DNA of 64,000 nt. It comes from Streptomyces sp. NBC_01775 (GTDB lineage: Bacteria; Actinomycetota; Actinomycetes; Streptomycetales; Streptomycetaceae). Numbering within the stretch: the stretch's first letter is position 1; each line of letters starts with the position of its first letter. Both the position numbers and the translations under genes were made by a program. Location: positions 682,001 through 746,000 of the forward strand of contig NZ_CP109104.1 of NCBI RefSeq assembly GCF_035917675.1. The letters run 5' to 3'. Positions 36,422-44,708 of this stretch are shown in pieces. The notes beneath the pieces were generated by a model. It worked only from the letters and a program-made list of their open reading frames with translations. It had not been told where the DNA came from and did not search any database.

Positions 36422-37251
36422 GCGTGCTCCCCCCGGACCGAGGGGTGCCACCGGAGCACCCGCGTCTGGACAGACCTCGCGACTGTGTTCATCAGTACGC
36501 CGAGCAGACCGGCCACGATCACCAGTCCATACATCGCGGGAGCGGCTCCGGACGACTGCGCGACACCGATGCGATTGCCCAGCCCTGGCGTGCCGATGAT
36601 GAGCTCACCTGTGATCTCGAGGATCAGTGCGACCGATGCCGCGAGACGGAATCCGGTCATCACGTACGGCAGCGCCGTCGGCCAGATCACCGTACGCACC
36701 TGGGTGAGGGGACGGAACCGGTAGGAACGTGCGGTCTCCCGCGCCACCGGGTCCACGTCCTGGACGCCGTACAGTACCTGCACCAGCACCTGCCAGAACG
36801 ACGCGTAGATGACGAGCAGCAGGGTGGCCTGCATGTCGGTGCCGAACATGAGCACCGCCAGGGGGATCAGTGCCACCGACGGGATCGGGCGCAGGAACTC
36901 GATGGTCGAGGCGGTCGCGTCCCGCAACCACGCGATGCTTCCGATCACGATGCCGAGTGTCACGCCGGCGACCATCGCGATCGAGAACCCGATCGCCCAC
37001 CCCAGCAACGTCTCCCCAAGGGCCGTCCAGAACTCGGCGGTCGCCCCCTGCCGCGACAAAGCCTCCATCACGGTGCTGAACGGCGGGAGGTAATCAGCGT
37101 TCACGATGCCGACGCGCGGCACCACCTCGATGAGCGTCACGAAGAGAAAAAGGCCGAGGACGCCGCGCCTGACAGCTGACGCCGGCCGCCAACGCCGACG
37201 TCGGCGCGCGGCCACCACGACCGACGGTTTCTCCAACGGTGCAGCGGTCAC
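36418..37251 (-). CDS. ABC importer permease, TauC/SsuC type, first subunit
   Basis: A 277-residue membrane protein with an arginine-rich N-terminus (AARRRRRWRP) followed by about six helices, the EAA-like segment DPVARETARSYRFRPLTQVRTVIWP and a C-terminal short tail. GTG at 37251 is selected because AGGAG lies eight bases upstream; the longer frame beyond lacks similarity. First gene of the three-gene importer operon. Confidence 0.88.
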   Translation of the reverse strand: MTAAPLEKPSVVVAARRRRRWRPASAVRRGVLGLFLFVTLIEVVPRVGIVNADYLPPFSTVMEALSRQGATAEFWTALGETLLGWAIGFSIAMVAGVTLGIVIGSIAWLRDATASTIEFLRPIPSVALIPLAVLMFGTDMQATLLLVIYASFWQVLVQVLYGVQDVDPVARETARSYRFRPLTQVRTVIWPTALPYVMTGFRLAASVALILEITGELIIGTPGLGNRIGVAQSSGAAPAMYGLVIVAGLLGVLMNTVARSVQTRVLRWHPSVRGEHA

Positions 37252-37565
37252 GGCTTCACTCCTGTTCCTAGAGTCAGCTCGACACAGCTCCATCAGCCGC
37301 ATGGCGTGGCGCCCGCCACAGCACAGAAAAGCACGACCTTTACAGGCTGGCAAGAGTTTTACTTTGATCGAGTTGTCACGTCAGTAATGGCCACGTGCCC
37401 GTCCGCCACACCTCTGCGGGACGCTCCCCCCTGATCCGCTGCACACCCGAGCTCGCCACCCGCCGCGACCGGGAACACCGCCGCTTCCCTGCCACCCCGT
37501 CACCACAGGAGCAGACCGTGGCCTGGCGAGCCGTGGTGAACCTCGCCGGCGACGGCGACGCGGCC
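37252..37565. other. non-coding gap upstream of the ABC importer operon
   Basis: No gene seen in 314 bases between the permease start and the cupin stop. An A/T-rich patch at about 37330-37385 probably holds the importer promoter; I cannot assign -35 and -10 boxes with confidence. Confidence 0.4.
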
Positions 37566-37952
37566 TCAGCCGGTCGAGCCGGCGTATTCCGAGTCCGAGA
37601 CGGCGCCTTCCCAGTTGGTGTCACCCACGGTGACTGCGGTGTGAATCATGTATCGATCACTCGACGCCCCGTGCCAGTGCCGGACACCTGGTGGCGTCCA
37701 GATCATGTCGCCCACCCTGACGATGACGGCCTCGTTCTCATCGGCTACGAACCCCTCTCCCGCGAGGACCATCAGGAGCTGGCCACCTACATGGGAGTGC
37801 CAGTAGGTCCTTGAGCACGGCGCGAAGAAGACGTTGCCGACGGCCACGCCGTCTACCGGCGACATGAGCATGTCACGCCACGCTTCACCGGTGAAAGTTC
37901 CCTCGGCGAGCCCTGAGGGCTGGCCGCTTCCGCCTCGAATCACTGTCAGCAT
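37566..37952 (-). CDS. small single-domain cupin protein
   Basis: A 128-residue cupin. Motif 1 is present as CSRTYWHSHVGGQLLMVLAGEGF, with metal-binding histidines and a Gln in place of the usual Glu; motif 2 is VGDMIWTPPGVRHWHGAS. This resembles the carboxymuconolactone-decarboxylase-associated and quercetinase-like cupins that bind Fe or Mn. The start at 37952 is supported by a TTGACA-17-CATGAT promoter ending six bases before the ATG, giving a leaderless transcript. It lies between, and divergent from, the importer's binding-protein gene. Enzymatic or sensory role unknown. Confidence 0.8.
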   Translation of the reverse strand: MLTVIRGGSGQPSGLAEGTFTGEAWRDMLMSPVDGVAVGNVFFAPCSRTYWHSHVGGQLLMVLAGEGFVADENEAVIVRVGDMIWTPPGVRHWHGASSDRYMIHTAVTVGDTNWEGAVSDSEYAGSTG

Positions 37953-37987
37953 GACCGGATCATGTGAGGCCAGATAGCTAATGTCAA
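37950..37987 (-). promoter_or_regulatory. leaderless promoter of the cupin gene
   Basis: On the minus strand TTGACA (37982-37987), 17 bases, CATGAT (37959-37964), six bases, then ATG at 37952. The geometry equals that of the eleven-gene operon promoter at 24279-24316. Just upstream, TTTAC-N5-GTAAA (37992-38006) is an inverted repeat that could be an operator. Confidence 0.6.
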
Positions 37988-38123
37988 GTGTTTTACCGAC
38001 TGTAAATGATCGAACTCTTGCGCACCTGTTCACCCCGTGGTTGCATGTGCGCCACATGCGGACTTGTGGGCGACTTCACACAAGCGCCCCCAATGGCCAA
38101 TACATCGCCTGAAAGGGTGCAAG

Positions 38124-39095
38124 ATGAGACGGCTTCTCTCAGCGGCAGCTTCCGCAGCCCTCCTGATGTCAGTGGCGGCGTGCGGTGGAAACAGCGCGAG
38201 CACGACCGGCACCGGATCCGGTGCCGGTGGCCTCCGGAAGGTCGTCTTCGGTGCCGCGCCCGTGGCGCCGACGGGCGCGTTGCAAGTGGGCATCGACAAG
38301 GGCTTCTTCAAGGAAGAGGGCATCGAGGTCGAGGTCAAGATGGTCCAGGGCGGCGCTGCGGTGCTTCCCGGCGTCATGGCTGGAAACCCGCAGTTCTCCA
38401 CGTCGAATGCGACCACGCTGCTGACCGCCCGTGACCGGGGCCTCGGTGTAAAGATCATCAGCCACTGGTCCTCGGACCGAAAGCCGCCACAGAAGGGCAT
38501 GTACGGCGTGGTGGTACCGAAGGGGTCCGCCATCAAGTCGCTCACTGATCTTCAGGGCAAGAAGGTCGCCGTGAACACACTGCGCGGGCTGGGAGACTTC
38601 ACCGTCGGTGAGGCCGTCCGCAAGGCAGGCGGCAACCCCGACAAGATCAACTTTGTGGAGCTGGCCTTCCCGGACATGTCGGCAGCGCTCAAGGGCGGTC
38701 ATGTGAACGCCGTTTGGGTGCCCGAGCCGTTCCTTTCCCGACTGCTCAACGACGGATCGGGCAGACTCGTGGGATACACGACTCAAGAGTCGGTGCCCGG
38801 CCTCGCCTCGTACGTCTTCACCTCGGACAGGCTGCAGAAGTCCGATCCCAAGCTTGTGGCCGCCGTGACCCGAGCTCTCAACAAGACGCTCGAGTACGCC
38901 CAGGATCACACGGCAGAGGTCCAGTCGGCCGCAGCCAAGATCACCGATATCCCGAAGGCCACCCTCAAGGCCAGCGGCATGGAGTCCTTCGGTACGGACC
39001 TGCGCAAGCCGCAGCTCGAGGAGACCGCCAAGCTCATGCAGGAGCGTGGCTGGATCAAGAACGGCCCGAAGGCTGCCGCTGACGTCCTCCCCTGA
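38124..39095 (+). CDS. ABC importer substrate-binding lipoprotein, TauA/SsuA/NMT1 type
   Basis: A 323-residue exported lipoprotein. The signal peptide ends in a lipobox (SVAACGG, lipidated Cys at about residue 19). The mature part has the ligand-binding fold of the SsuA/ThiY group: FGAAPVAPTGALQVGIDKGFFKEEGI, ADGGAAVLPGVMAG-like GGAAVLPGVMAGNPQF, and LTDLQGKKVAVNTLRG. The ATG at 38124 follows GAAAGGG. It is divergent from the cupin and from the ATPase-permease operon, whose binding protein it most likely is. The ligand is unknown. Confidence 0.9.
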   Translation: MRRLLSAAASAALLMSVAACGGNSASTTGTGSGAGGLRKVVFGAAPVAPTGALQVGIDKGFFKEEGIEVEVKMVQGGAAVLPGVMAGNPQFSTSNATTLLTARDRGLGVKIISHWSSDRKPPQKGMYGVVVPKGSAIKSLTDLQGKKVAVNTLRGLGDFTVGEAVRKAGGNPDKINFVELAFPDMSAALKGGHVNAVWVPEPFLSRLLNDGSGRLVGYTTQESVPGLASYVFTSDRLQKSDPKLVAAVTRALNKTLEYAQDHTAEVQSAAAKITDIPKATLKASGMESFGTDLRKPQLEETAKLMQERGWIKNGPKAAADVLP

Positions 39096-39459
39096 CAAGA
39101 CGTTCGCGTCGCGTACGAGATTCGCGGAGGCGAAATCAAGTGTGTGAGCCCGTCGCACGCAAGGAGATCACTCGGCTGCTCCCCCGCCGAAGCAGGGAGA
39201 CGCAACCGGAGCGGACCGCACGTACTGCCTTTCACGCGGAGGCTGACGAGCTACTCCGGCTGCATGGACGTGACATACCCACTCCCGTGGTGTGCTCTCG
39301 GGCCGGATCCTCGATCCTCCCCGAGAGCACACGAACACCGCTCGACCGCGGGAGGTCAGTCCCGGGACCCTCCTGGCTGCGGGTCGTTTTCCCCCTGCCG
39401 GCTCCGCAGGTGTCCGATTCCCCCCGCCTGAATGCGGGGGCACCCATGGAGGAACCCTG
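39096..39459. other. intergenic region with two hairpins before the aldo/keto reductase
   Basis: No gene seen in 364 bases. A long two-stage hairpin lies at 39290-39332 and a second, CCCCCGC-CTGAAT-GCGGGGG, at 39421-39440, ten bases before the ribosome-binding site of the reductase. The first looks like the terminator of the binding-protein gene; the second is placed to affect translation or transcription of the reductase. Confidence 0.55.
39290..39332 (+). terminator. long two-stage hairpin
   Basis: GTGTGCTCTCGGG at 39290-39302 pairs perfectly with 39320-39332. Within the 17-base loop, GGATC and GATCC form a second five-pair stem around CTC. It is about 195 bases downstream of the binding-protein stop with no gene between. 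Confidence 0.7.
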
Positions 39460-40419
39460 ATGAAGTACTGCCAGCTCGGTCGGTCGGGGCTCACGGTGAG
39501 CCGCCTGTGCCTGGGCACCTTGAACTTCGGTCCCGAGACGAGCGAGGAGGACAGCCACACAATCATGGACCGGGCCCACCAACTGGGGCTGAACCACTTC
39601 GACTCCTCCAACGTCTACGGGTGGAAGCGCGGCGACGGCTGGACGGAGCAGATCATCGGTCGTTGGTTCGCTCAGGGCAGGGGACGGCGGGAACGGACTG
39701 TACTCGGAACGAAGGTCTATGAGCCGACGAGCGACTGGCCCAACGACGGTCGGCTCTCGGCCCGTCACATCCGACAGGCATGCGACGACTCGCTCAGGCG
39801 GCTCAAGACCGACTACATCGACATCTACCAGATGCACCATGTCGACCGGAACACGCCCTGGGACGAGATCTGGGAGGCGATGGACGTCCTGCGGACCCAG
39901 GGCAAGATTCTGTACGTGGGCTCGTCGAATTTCGCGGGGTGGCATCTCGCACAGGCTCAGGACGCCGCCACAGCACGTTCGATGCTCGGCCTCATCAGTG
40001 AGCAGTCCATCTACAACCTCGCGACCCGCGACATCGAGCGCGAGGTGATACCCGCCGCCCAGGCGTACGGCATCGGGGTACTCGCGTGGTCTCCGCTGCA
40101 CCGCGGGATGCTGGCCGGAGTGCTCCGGTCGGAGGTCGCCGCGACCCGGTACAAGCCCGAGCACCTCGCGAAGCACCGTGCCCAGCTGGAGCAGTACGAG
40201 GCGCTCTGCGACGAGATCGGCGCCGAGCCTGCCCAGTTGGCGCTCGCGTGGCTGCTTTCCCGCCCTGGGCTGACCTCCCCGGTGATCGGGCCGCAAAGCG
40301 TCAAGGACCTCGACAGTGCCGTCGCGGCGCTCGACATCCACCTCGACGACGCCGTCCTGACGCGGCTCGACGAGATATTTCCGGGTTACCTTCCGGCGCC
40401 GGAGGACTACGCCTGGTAA
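39460..40419 (+). CDS. aldo/keto reductase, second
   Basis: A 319-residue AKR-family enzyme of the potassium-channel-beta/YajO-like branch. Catalytic residues are Asp48 and Tyr53 in NHFDSSNVYG, Lys85 in LGTKVYEP and His126 in YQMHHVD; the cofactor part includes GSSNFAGWH and SPVIGPQSV. The ATG at 39460 is preceded by GGAGGAACC. Not closely similar to the reductase at 632. It appears to be a single-gene unit; substrate unknown. Confidence 0.9.
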   Translation: MKYCQLGRSGLTVSRLCLGTLNFGPETSEEDSHTIMDRAHQLGLNHFDSSNVYGWKRGDGWTEQIIGRWFAQGRGRRERTVLGTKVYEPTSDWPNDGRLSARHIRQACDDSLRRLKTDYIDIYQMHHVDRNTPWDEIWEAMDVLRTQGKILYVGSSNFAGWHLAQAQDAATARSMLGLISEQSIYNLATRDIEREVIPAAQAYGIGVLAWSPLHRGMLAGVLRSEVAATRYKPEHLAKHRAQLEQYEALCDEIGAEPAQLALAWLLSRPGLTSPVIGPQSVKDLDSAVAALDIHLDDAVLTRLDEIFPGYLPAPEDYAW

Positions 40420-41031
40420 GACGCTGTCAGCCACCAGCAATGCTCCCGAGTTCGATCCGTCGCTGGTCCGCGGCCTGCTGCCCTTGAGAGAGCGGCCACT
40501 GTCCACGTGATCGGTGATTCGGAGACGTAGTCGACCCGGCCGCCTTCCTGAAGACGGCGATAGCCTGGCGTCCGCTCTGGCAGCCGTGGATCATCCGCTC
40601 GACATCTTCCTGCTCTTGCGGATCGCCTTGTCAAGGCCGGTGGATCGGCCGCCCATGCTGCCGCGCCGCCGGGGTGGTCGGGGCGGGGTCGCCCGCCTCC
40701 CCTGGCGAGATGAATCTTGCTGGCCGAGCCGCCCCCGAAGCGCCTCGTCCGGGGCTGTGCTGCCGAGGTGAGTCCTGCTCGTCGGCTCGACGGGAAGCGG
40801 AGGCCACGCTCACCATCGGCCGGTCGACGCGGCCCTCCGCCCGGGCATCGGCCGGGACGGCCGTGCACTCTCGGTCCAGGTGCCGTCCGCCGACCGACGT
40901 CCGTGCCGCTCGTTCCCCGTCACACCCGCGGCTGTTCAGACCACTCAGCTGTGAAGCCGGCCTGGAGCAATGCGGCCGGCCACCGGAACGTGGGTCTCAA
41001 GCTCATCCAGTAGGGCCCGACGTCCGGCGCG
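40420..41031. other. non-coding stretch between aldo/keto reductase and acyl-CoA dehydrogenase ends
   Basis: This 612-base region lies between convergent gene ends. The open frames on either strand are arginine- and proline-rich, lack start signals and resemble nothing I recognise. No tRNA-like or insertion-sequence structure is seen. It may be degenerate DNA. Confidence 0.5.
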
Positions 41032-42225
41032 TCACACCGCGTACTCCTTGAGCAGGCTGCGCCCGATGATCATCTTCTGGATCTCGGAGGTGCCCTCACC
41101 GATCAGCATGAACGCGGCCTCGCGGTAGAGCCGTTCGATCTCGTACTCCTTGGAGTAGCCGTAACCGCCGTGGATACGGAAGGACGCCTCGACGACTTCC
41201 TTGCAGTACTCGCTCGCGAGCATCTTGGCCATCCCGGCCTCGACGTCGTTGCGCTGACCGGAGTCCTTCTTACGGGCTGCGCGGACCATCATGGCGTGCG
41301 CGGCCTCGACCTTGGTCGCCATCTCGGCCAGCCGGAACAGGATCGACTGGTGCTGCGCGATCGGCTTGCCGAACGTCTCACGCTGCTGCGCGTACGCGAT
41401 GCCCAACTCGAAGGCGCGGTTGGCGATGCCGCAAGCCCGCGCAGCGACGTTCACCCGGCCCACCTCGACGCCGTCCATCATCTGGTAGAAGCCCTTGCCG
41501 GGCTCGCCCCCGAGGATCTGGTCAGCTCCGATGCGGTGATCATCGAAGATCATCTCGGTGGTGTCGATGCCCTTGTAGCCCATCTTGTCGATCTTGCCCG
41601 GGACCGTGACGCCCTGCACGGGCTCACCGAAGCCGGGTTCCTTCTCGACGAGGAACGTCGTCATGTTCTTGTAGACCGAATCCGCGCCCTCATCCGTCTT
41701 GGTCAGCACGGCGACCAGGTTCGACGAGCCACCGTTGGTCAGCCACATCTTCTGGCCTGTGATCGAGTAGGAGCCGTCGTCGAGCCTGCCGGCCTTGGTC
41801 GACACCGCCGAGACATCGGATCCCAGGCCCGGCTCGGACATCGAGAAGGCGCCTCTGACCTCGCCGGTGGCCATGCGCGGGAGGTACTTCTGCTTCTGCT
41901 CCTCGGTTCCGTGCTGCATGAGCATGTGGGCGACGATGAAGTGCGTGTTGATGACGCCGGAGACGCTCATCCAGCCCCGTGCGATCTCCTCCACGCACAG
42001 GGCGTACGTCAACAGCGACTCACCGAGACCGTCGTACTCCTCCGGGATCATCAGGCCGAAGATGCCGAGCTCCTTGAGGCTCTCGACGATGTCGGTCGGG
42101 TATTCATCCTTGTGTTCCAGCTCTGTCGCGACCGGTATCACCTTGTCCTCGACGAACTGCCGGACAACCTTGAGGATCTCCTGCTGTTCCTCGGACAGAC
42201 CTTCGGTACGGGCGAGACGATCCAT
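41032..42225 (-). CDS. acyl-CoA dehydrogenase (first of the second CoA cluster)
   Basis: A 397-residue flavoprotein that desaturates an acyl-CoA, passing electrons to EtfBA. FAD/substrate motifs are FSMSEPGLGSDVSAV and ITGQKMWLTNGGSSNL; the C-terminal part has RQTFGKPI-like QQRETFGKPIAQHQ and IHGGYGYSKEYEIERLYREA, and the catalytic base is in GEGTSEIQKMIIGRSLL. It is closest to short/branched-chain or cyclohexanecarboxyl-CoA-type enzymes by overall look. ATG at 42225 with AAGGA upstream. It is the last gene on the minus strand of the 41-49 kb cluster and is separated from the cupin by a hairpin, so it has its own promoter. Confidence 0.93.
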   Translation of the reverse strand: MDRLARTEGLSEEQQEILKVVRQFVEDKVIPVATELEHKDEYPTDIVESLKELGIFGLMIPEEYDGLGESLLTYALCVEEIARGWMSVSGVINTHFIVAHMLMQHGTEEQKQKYLPRMATGEVRGAFSMSEPGLGSDVSAVSTKAGRLDDGSYSITGQKMWLTNGGSSNLVAVLTKTDEGADSVYKNMTTFLVEKEPGFGEPVQGVTVPGKIDKMGYKGIDTTEMIFDDHRIGADQILGGEPGKGFYQMMDGVEVGRVNVAARACGIANRAFELGIAYAQQRETFGKPIAQHQSILFRLAEMATKVEAAHAMMVRAARKKDSGQRNDVEAGMAKMLASEYCKEVVEASFRIHGGYGYSKEYEIERLYREAAFMLIGEGTSEIQKMIIGRSLLKEYAV

Positions 42226-42515
42226 CTGATGGGTCCTTACGTTGAAGGCGGGACGGTTTCGATCACTCGTGGGAGCGACGGATTCGGGGCTGCCGGGGAG
42301 CTCAAGTTCTCGGCACCCGAGCGCACTTGACCGGGCCACTCGGCCGCTCGGCCGCTCGGCCGCTTCCGACGACGTGATCGCGCAGTTACCGGCCGAAACC
42401 TGACACACCACCGTCGCGGGCCGGAACGCAAGGTGTCACCGAGGGTGCCGGCCGGGCCCCGCCCGCCCGACGCAGCAGGAGGACGGAGCCCGGCCGGCCC
42501 GTTGCGGCTCGCCGC
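42226..42515. other. intergenic region between cupin and acyl-CoA dehydrogenase
   Basis: No gene. It holds a strong inverted repeat just after the cupin stop and, beyond it, the presumed promoter of the acyl-CoA dehydrogenase, for which I see no clear boxes. Confidence 0.45.
42447..42498 (-). terminator. hairpin after the cupin gene
   Basis: CCGGCCGGGC at 42448-42457 and its perfect complement at 42488-42497 are separated by 30 bases, with one further pair outside. It begins 18 bases past the cupin stop codon. Long loop makes the termination role moderately certain. Confidence 0.55.
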
Positions 42516-43067
42516 TCAGGAGGGGCGGCTCGCCGGGAGCATGGTGGTGACGACAGTCGTGGGGCGGTCACTGCGGTTGCGCCAGGCATGCCTGGTGCCG
42601 CGCTGCACCATCGTGTCACCGGCGCGCAGCAGCGTCTCTCCCTCCTCCATCACAGCCCAGATCTCACCATCGATCACGGTGGCCACGTCGATGGTCTCGG
42701 TGCTGTGCATGCCCGGGATATCGTCAGAGCCGCCACCCGCGTTGCCTTGCTCGCCGTAGATGTCCTTCATCGCCGCCGCGTACGCCGCTGAGGCCTCCTC
42801 GGAGATCGAGCTGTCGGGAGGGAACACCGTCGTCCTGATGGCCAGACCGTGCGGTGGAGGCTGGAGCACCACCTCGTCGGTCGCGGTCGAGTCGGCGTCG
42901 GCCGAGATCGGCAATGCGTCGGCGCGCCACAGGTCCATGACCAGGGTCCCTGTCGGTCGCTTGACCCAGGGCCGAGCCGGACCATCGCTCTCGACCACCG
43001 AACGGCCCTCGGCATTGACACCCGTGACCACGACTCGGGCCAGCATGGGCTCGTCCGTGTCAGACAT
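42516..43067 (-). CDS. cupin-domain protein, second
   Basis: A 183-residue protein whose C-terminal half is a cupin: MEEGETLLRAGDTMVQRGTRHAWRNRSD is the second motif, and the first is reduced (STETIDVATVIDGEIWAVME) with no obvious HxH pair. The N-terminal 60 residues are family-specific (VVVTGVNAEGRSVVESDG, as in cupins annotated near carboxylic-acid catabolism). ATG at 43067 has AAGGAGTTGTTC upstream. The start codon is embedded in an inverted copy of TGTCTGACA (43058-43066). It lies 79 bases after the aldehyde dehydrogenase in the same orientation. Confidence 0.78.
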   Translation of the reverse strand: MSDTDEPMLARVVVTGVNAEGRSVVESDGPARPWVKRPTGTLVMDLWRADALPISADADSTATDEVVLQPPPHGLAIRTTVFPPDSSISEEASAAYAAAMKDIYGEQGNAGGGSDDIPGMHSTETIDVATVIDGEIWAVMEEGETLLRAGDTMVQRGTRHAWRNRSDRPTTVVTTMLPASRPS

Positions 43068-43146
43068 GAACAACTCCTTCGTGTGAGCGGCGTAGAGCGC
43101 CGTAAGGAATGTGCTGGCGTGTGCTGCGGAGACTGATCACCGACGC

Positions 43147-44610
43147 TCACGCGAGCGATGCCGCGATGGCCGGGGGCAGCCCGATCGACCTCGGCTCGGT
43201 GTAGGCGTCGAGACCCTCGGGGCCGTTCTCCCGGCCGATCCCGCTCGCTTTGAACCCGCCGAACGGCGCTCGCAGGCCTACCGGGTGGCCGTTCAGCTCC
43301 ACGACGCCGGTGCGCATCCGGCTCGCGAGTTCGAGTCCGTGATCGTGGTCCGACGTGAACACAGCCCCGTTGAGGCCGTAGGGCGAGTCGTTGGCGATCT
43401 CGAGCGCTTCCGCCTCGTCACGATAGGTCATCACAGCGAGGACCGGCCCGAAGATCTCCTCCCGGGCGATCGTCATGTCATTTTGGACACCGGTGAAGAG
43501 GGTCGGCTCCACGAACCAGCCGCGATCCAGCCCCTCGGGCCGGCCGCCTCCCGTGACAAGGGTGGCTCCCTCCTCACGGCCGGAGGCGATGTAACGCTCC
43601 ACCGTCTCGCGCTGCCGGGAGCTGAAGAGCGGTCCGATCTGCGTGGCAACGTCGTGGGGATCACCGACGGGCATCGAATCGATCAGGGTTTTGAGCCGTT
43701 GGACGAGCTCTGCTTCCCGTCCCGCGGAGACCAGGACCCTCGTCTTCAGGGTGCACACCTGGCCGTTGTTGCGGAACGCACCCAGACGCAGGGCTTCGGC
43801 AACCTGGTCGAGGTCGGCGTCGTCAAGGACGATGGCGGCCGACTTGCCGCCCAGCTCGAGCGTGACGCGGCGCAGGTCGTGTCCGCACAGCGCGGCGATC
43901 CGGCGTCCCGCAGCGGTAGATCCGGTGAAAGACACCTTGTCCACGCCCGGATGCGAGACGAGGTACTCACTGCTCTCGCGTTCAGCCGGAACGATGTTGA
44001 CCACGCCTGGAGGGAACCCCGCCTTCTCGATCAGCTCCCCCAGGACATATGCGTCCAGGGGAGTCTGTGGAGCCGGCTTCAGTACGACCGTGCATCCCGC
44101 GAGTACCGCTGGGACGATCTTCTGGACGCTGATCCCCATGGGCACGTTCCACGGGACGACCGCGGCGACCACCCCTACCGGCTCGCGCGTGACGAGTGCG
44201 TTCGCCGCCCCTGACGCGCGGACCGACCGAAACGGGTAGTCCGGCGCGAGGTCGAGACAGGCATCGATCACCCGGACCGGGTTGAGAGCCTGGATCGCCC
44301 GCGACTGTGTGATGGGGCACCCCATCTCTTCAGTGATGAGCCGAGCGATCGGCTCCTGACGGTCGGCGATGAGCCTCCCCAGTTCTCGCAAGGCCGACAT
44401 GCGCGCCTCCAGCGGCATGCGTGGCCACGGCCCGTTGTCGAACGCGTCACGCGCCGCCGCAACAGCGCGATCGATATCGCTTGCGGCCGCGGACGGCACC
44501 TCGGCCAGGACCTCCTCGGTGAAGGGCGATATCACCTCGAGATGTTCACCGTTTGCCGGAATCCACTGACCACCGATGAACAGACGGTCGTGGCGGCCCT
44601 CCCACACCAT
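43147..44610 (-). CDS. aldehyde dehydrogenase, second
   Basis: A 487-residue ALDH with VVPWNVPMGISVQKIVPAVLAG, glutamate in LELGGKSAAI, nucleophilic cysteine in NNGQVCTLKTR and FGGFKASGIGRENGPEG near the C-terminus. Distinct from the ALDH at 28136 but the same superfamily branch of NAD-dependent enzymes. A hairpin lies between it and the upstream acyl-CoA dehydrogenase, so it may be separately transcribed. ATG start with GGAGAGATCC upstream. Within the cluster it could oxidise a terpenoid or alicyclic aldehyde to the acid that is then made into a CoA ester. Confidence 0.92.
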   Translation of the reverse strand: MVWEGRHDRLFIGGQWIPANGEHLEVISPFTEEVLAEVPSAAASDIDRAVAAARDAFDNGPWPRMPLEARMSALRELGRLIADRQEPIARLITEEMGCPITQSRAIQALNPVRVIDACLDLAPDYPFRSVRASGAANALVTREPVGVVAAVVPWNVPMGISVQKIVPAVLAGCTVVLKPAPQTPLDAYVLGELIEKAGFPPGVVNIVPAERESSEYLVSHPGVDKVSFTGSTAAGRRIAALCGHDLRRVTLELGGKSAAIVLDDADLDQVAEALRLGAFRNNGQVCTLKTRVLVSAGREAELVQRLKTLIDSMPVGDPHDVATQIGPLFSSRQRETVERYIASGREEGATLVTGGGRPEGLDRGWFVEPTLFTGVQNDMTIAREEIFGPVLAVMTYRDEAEALEIANDSPYGLNGAVFTSDHDHGLELASRMRTGVVELNGHPVGLRAPFGGFKASGIGRENGPEGLDAYTEPRSIGLPPAIAASLA

Positions 44611-44690
44611 GGATCTCTCCTTTTACCCATGCGGAACCGCGCGAATGTGTCGTGGACGTGGAACGTCAGATGGTTGCTTTCATCTATGAC

Positions 44691-44708
44691 CCGTCTGCGG
44701 TCAGACGG
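44691..44708 (-). terminator. short hairpin at the end of the acyl-CoA dehydrogenase gene
   Basis: CCGTCTG (44691-44697) and CAGACGG (44702-44708) form a seven-pair stem with a four-base loop that overlaps the stop codon at 44701-44703. It may end or attenuate transcription between the acyl-CoA dehydrogenase and aldehyde dehydrogenase genes. Confidence 0.5.

Noticed and set aside
40445..40470. A GTTCGATCC string resembling a tRNA T-loop
   Set aside because: The flanking bases do not form a T stem and no acceptor or anticodon arm is present.
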